A DNA stretch of 64,000 bases from Microvelia longipes (Eukaryota > Arthropoda > Insecta > Hemiptera > Veliidae), in contig JACMZG010000008.1 in NCBI GenBank assembly GCA_018340805.1, forward strand, positions 21,871,930 through 21,935,929, given 5' to 3'. The notes under the pieces are model-generated. The model worked only from the letters and a program-made list of their open reading frames with translations, was not told where the DNA came from and made no database searches. Position 1 is the first letter of the stretch, and every line of letters begins with the position of its first letter. A program made the translations under genes and the position numbers. Below, piece by piece: positions 60,788 through 64,000 of this stretch.

Positions 60788-61042
60788 AAAAATCGGGTTC
60801 AGGGTAACTCGCAACTTATCCTCATCACATTGGATAGTCATCCTCGGTAATGCGGACTAGCTACGCTCGTCCTTCGAATAAACAAGTCGTTAAATTTATA
60901 CTGCGTCACCAATTTAGACTCTCTTCACTATTCCTCAGATAGTGAATACATCCGTTTCATTCCCAGCAGGCAACGATCTAAGCACTAACCACGCTCGATG
61001 CTGCTTAACTTTTATGATCCAAAGTCATGGATATACTTGTTG
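60788..61042 (-). mobile_element. 5S-rRNA-derived SINE, minus-strand copy
   Basis: On the minus strand GGATCATAAAAGTTAAGCAG, then CATCGAGCGTGGTTAGTGCT and TAGAT, then GGGAATG match the 5S rRNA middle and 3' half including the A box and intermediate element; the C box is partly decayed. The body AGTATAAATTTAACGACTTG and GACGAGCGTAGCTAGTCCG matches 28485-28738 position by position. This copy preserves the 5S A-box region better than the plus-strand one. Confidence 0.85.
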
Positions 61043-62185
61043 TATTAAAACGAAACGGGGAATACTTATTCATTAAGTAAAGGTATATACTTGTACCAAA
61101 TTTTAACTCGATTGCATTATTTTCCGATTTAATAAAATATAATTAAATTAAGAAAGATTTTACCTTCCATGGCTTTAAATGTATACCATAATATACCAAA
61201 AATACCAGGAATTACTACAGAAAGGTTAAAAACCAAATAAATGTATATCTGTCCCAAAACCTTCTGGTAATATTTAAAGAGCGTGAAAATTCTGTAAGTT
61301 TGAAAGGAGATATGTTTTCAAAATGAATGGGAACGAGGAAGTAATGCTTTCATTTATCTAATAATCCCCTAAATAAGATTCCTTTCTTTTCAAATTTATA
61401 AAACACCTCTAATTCAATCCAGTCTTATAGAATGGATTCGCAGAAATGATTTTCCTCTAGCGGAACCTAATTTCAATTATTTATTATCATAAAAGTCAGG
61501 TAGAACATTTTGGTTCAATGAAAATCCCATATCTAATACTTTTCTCTCGAATTTTCAGTATAAAAGAGTCTGAATTCTCTTTTCAGTTGAGAGTTCTTTT
61601 GTCGTTCGGATGGATGGATCTATGAGATAGATTTATTGAATACTTCCGATTGAACGCCCTCACCATAGGATTTTGGCAGCCAAAGCATTTTCATAACTCC
61701 CAACGCTTCTTTCAACATTTTCGATATGCTTAACGTCTCCTAAAAAAAGGTATATTTGTTTATAGAAAAGAAAATGTTTATTTACAGCTTTTTCTAGAAA
61801 GTTGAATTTTTTGCCAAATACAATTTTTTAAAACTTTTCTAATCTACACCTTATTGAAATAATACTAAGTACAACTTATAATACTGGTTGGCAAAGTAAC
61901 GAGAGTAGCTTAGGAATCTAAGTTGTATGATAGCACGCTTATAAGCTGCCGCAAAGCAGAGTTGATTATACCATTATAAAATCATAATAAAATAAAATCA
62001 AATAAAATGATATGATTATAACATAATAAAATCGATTGTCGCATAAGAAAGTACATTACATCCATCATTTTATAAGAGTAGTTAACTATTGATTAACATC
62101 ATAACATAATAAAGTGGACCATACTATTATAAATCATAACATGACCTAATAAATTCTATCATCACATAATAAAGTAGATCATGAA
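61043..62185. other. AT-rich non-coding stretch
   Basis: From about 61970 to 62180, repeated ATCATAACATAATAAA-like words form a loose short-period repeat. Nothing else recognised. Confidence 0.5.
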
Positions 62186-62445
62186 ATAATTTGGCGCAGA
62201 AAGCCTCAAGGCGACCAAATTTTCTTTGAAATGCGTACTTTCTGCTCAACAATCCATTTTTAGCTTAAGTTTCCAGTTTATGCTTTATAACTTAAGCAAA
62301 GAATTCCTATTTGGATTTTTCAAAGGAAATGCCCATATGCATTGCATTCCAAAGAATTTCATTTGGAATACCCGTTTCCGTCCTAAACAATCCATTTTTT
62401 TGGTTTCAGTTTATGCTTATGAAACCAAGATTTTGTCATAATTAA
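62186..62445. repeat. Diverged relative of the foldback-element arm
   Basis: TTTGGCGCAGAAAGCCTC, AACAATCCATTTTTAGCTTA, CATTTGGAATACCCGTTTCC and GTCCTAAACAATCCATTT correspond in order to blocks of the arm at 52885-53155. No inverted partner is seen here. Confidence 0.65.
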
Positions 62446-62862
62446 CGTTTTAGACATTTTCATTACTTTCTAAGTTGTGTTACGCGTAACTTCCACTGTG
62501 TTTATATGAATATTGGAAAAAATTAAACTTTACGTCTAATTATGCTGCCCGGAAGATGATGCTTTTTGGGATACGATAACCTATTCTACTGAGTCATTAA
62601 TAATTTAAGAACTTAATAAGAATCTAAAATTTGACTATTGAAGTTGGTTTAAAACAAATGAACATCTACAGGTGGTCAACCGATCCAAAAACTTTGATTT
62701 TGATATAGCTCGCCATTTTGAGAATATTGGATACGATTTTTACGGCCAATAAGTTTTAATTTTCTGACTGCTTTTAACAAATCGTTAGATAGCAATACTT
62801 ATAAATGAGTAGTAGTAGATATTTCGTTGCGATTCAATTTTTAGTTGGTAAGTTATAGGCAA

Positions 62863-62864
<2 letters not shown>
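62446..62864. other. Non-coding stretch
   Basis: Nothing recognised. Confidence 0.4.
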
Positions 62865-62923
<59 letters not shown>

Positions 62924-62930
62924 TATATAA
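62865..62930. repeat. (TA)n microsatellite
   Basis: About 65 bp, followed by AAAGGTGCGACACTT. Confidence 0.93.
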
Positions 62931-63159
62931 AGGTGCGACACTTAAAATTAAATGAATTTTTTTTTTTACATTTGTCAAAATCATGACGTTTTACAACATG
63001 CAATTTTAATTATCTAATCACGTGATACATTGATAAAATATAGAGCTAAAATTCTTATAAAGAACTATAATATTAAAAAACTAGACAGACAAGTATGATC
63101 ACAGATGATAAATGCATGTGATGATTGCATCCCTGTCTACCGTATTTTTTCTAAGCTTT
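62931..63159. other. Short AT-rich gap
   Basis: Nothing recognised. Confidence 0.4.
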
Positions 63160-63670
63160 AATAGGTCGAGCGTAGCAAAACCGAAGTAAAACCGCTTTAA
63201 GCATATACATGTATAATAATAACCCGCATCAATTTATTGGATGCCTATCTACTGTATTACTCTTCTGTCTTTAATTAACCTGACGGTATGACACCTTAAA
63301 TATTAAGTTACCTAAGAATTCAAAGGTCAAGCCTTGCGAGATCGAAGTAATACCACTTTAATCTTTGGGTAATCATGGCTTTCTAAGGACGAGTAAAGCG
63401 AGTCCAATGTCACAACAACTTAGACTTTAACAAATAACAACTCCAAAACGAGTCCAATGACACAACAACTTAGACTTTGTATAATCATGACAATATGAAG
63501 ACAAGCGAGACGAGAAGACCTAACTCATTTCACCCTAGACTTTAGACAACCATTTAATTCTGAGGTAGAGCGTAGTACCTTGACAATTAGAATGCCATGA
63601 TTGTCTGACGGAACAATTATGGCATTCTGAGGGCGAGCGAAGCGAGTCCAAAGTTGTGTGGAAACGTACC
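63160..63670. repeat. SINE-body-like repeats with GCGAAGCGAGTCC
   Basis: Contains GGGCGAGCGAAGCGAGTCCA (63631), GACGAGTAAAGCGAGTCCAA (63389), a tandem pair CACAACAACTTAGACTTT (about 63411 and 63462) and a hairpin AGAATGCCAT...ATGGCATTCT at 63589-63632. These resemble the 3' body of the 5S-derived SINE without its 5S head. Confidence 0.65.
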
Positions 63671-64000
63671 AAATACTCTGTACTGGATTTTTTTTTAAAT
63701 ACAAAAACATTTACTGAATTCACCCCCCCCCCCCAAAAAAAATAAGCTAATCATTTGATGATGGGTCTTTGTAGTACACTTTGAAATCTTTGAAATTACT
63801 TCGAATCTTGTCTACATTTTCTTCGACGAAGAATAACATAATCCAACAATATATTTGGAAGTAGTCATGGTAAATAGAAACCATACTAGTCAAACTTAAC
63901 TGTTTAGTTTTATTTTAACCCAGACGAGCTGTTAAATTAACGTCATCAGGTTTCATGGAGTAGACAAATTAATTACACTCTTTTGAAATATAATAGTGAA
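63671..64000. other. Window end with poly-C run and weak Penelope-like motif
   Basis: A run of C then A lies at 63724-63741. On the minus strand at about 63937-63958 CTGATGACGTTAATTTAACA resembles a hammerhead start, but no GAAA follows. No gene. Confidence 0.35.

Noticed and set aside
63937..63958. Hammerhead ribozyme at the window end
   Set aside because: CTGATGA is present on the minus strand, but the required GAAA does not follow the possible stem.

Overview
The window is AT-rich eukaryotic DNA, almost certainly from an arthropod and most likely an insect. One host gene can be recognised: the large 3' exon of an insulin receptor (2798-6053, + strand). Its insect-type tyrosine kinase, the copia element with a half-initiator-tRNA primer site, the several LINE types, the Penelope-like pieces, the SINEs and the long (TA)n tracts all fit a repeat-rich insect genome such as a hemipteran. 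The sequence alone does not fix the species.

Layout. 1-2797 is probably the last intron upstream of the receptor exon and carries a tRNA-derived SINE with perfect 13-bp target duplications. 2798-6053 is the receptor exon. 6054-19146 is AT-rich non-coding DNA with small hAT-like and other inverted-repeat elements, old LINE fragments and a dispersed repeat. 19147-23592 is a complete but frameshifted Ty1/copia retrotransposon on the minus strand with 130-bp LTRs. 23985-26470 is a decayed LINE on the plus strand. 27684-29190 holds long (TA)n tracts, a 5S-rRNA-derived SINE and an LTR-like segment. 30774-31715 is an inverted-repeat element related to one at 15774. 32084-36545 is a near full-length LINE on the minus strand with a PHD-finger ORF1, endonuclease, reverse transcriptase and poly-A tail. 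36873-37208 is a MITE with 8-bp target duplications. 39245-40440 is a tandem duplication containing 56-bp minisatellites. 42523-44780 is a LINE remnant with zinc knuckles. 44986-50090 contains two Penelope-like fragments, a GC-rich hairpin cluster and a palindromic element. 52885-53545 is a very long foldback element. 53600-64000 contains tandem arrays, more hammerhead-like Penelope ends, a second 5S-derived SINE and simple repeats.

The mobile elements do not form a pathway. The main biological points are: (1) an insulin receptor whose whole 3' part lies in one exon, with no RXXR processing site where the family normally has one and a Lys in place of the first Gly of the nucleotide loop; (2) SINEs built on a 5S rRNA promoter, whose bodies share a GCGAAGCGAG word with several local minisatellites; (3) at least eight hammerhead-like CTGATGA-stem-GAAA modules at Penelope-like ends, one with an intact 7-bp stem II; (4) long foldback palindromes. 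I found no CRISPR array, rRNA gene or convincing functional tRNA gene.
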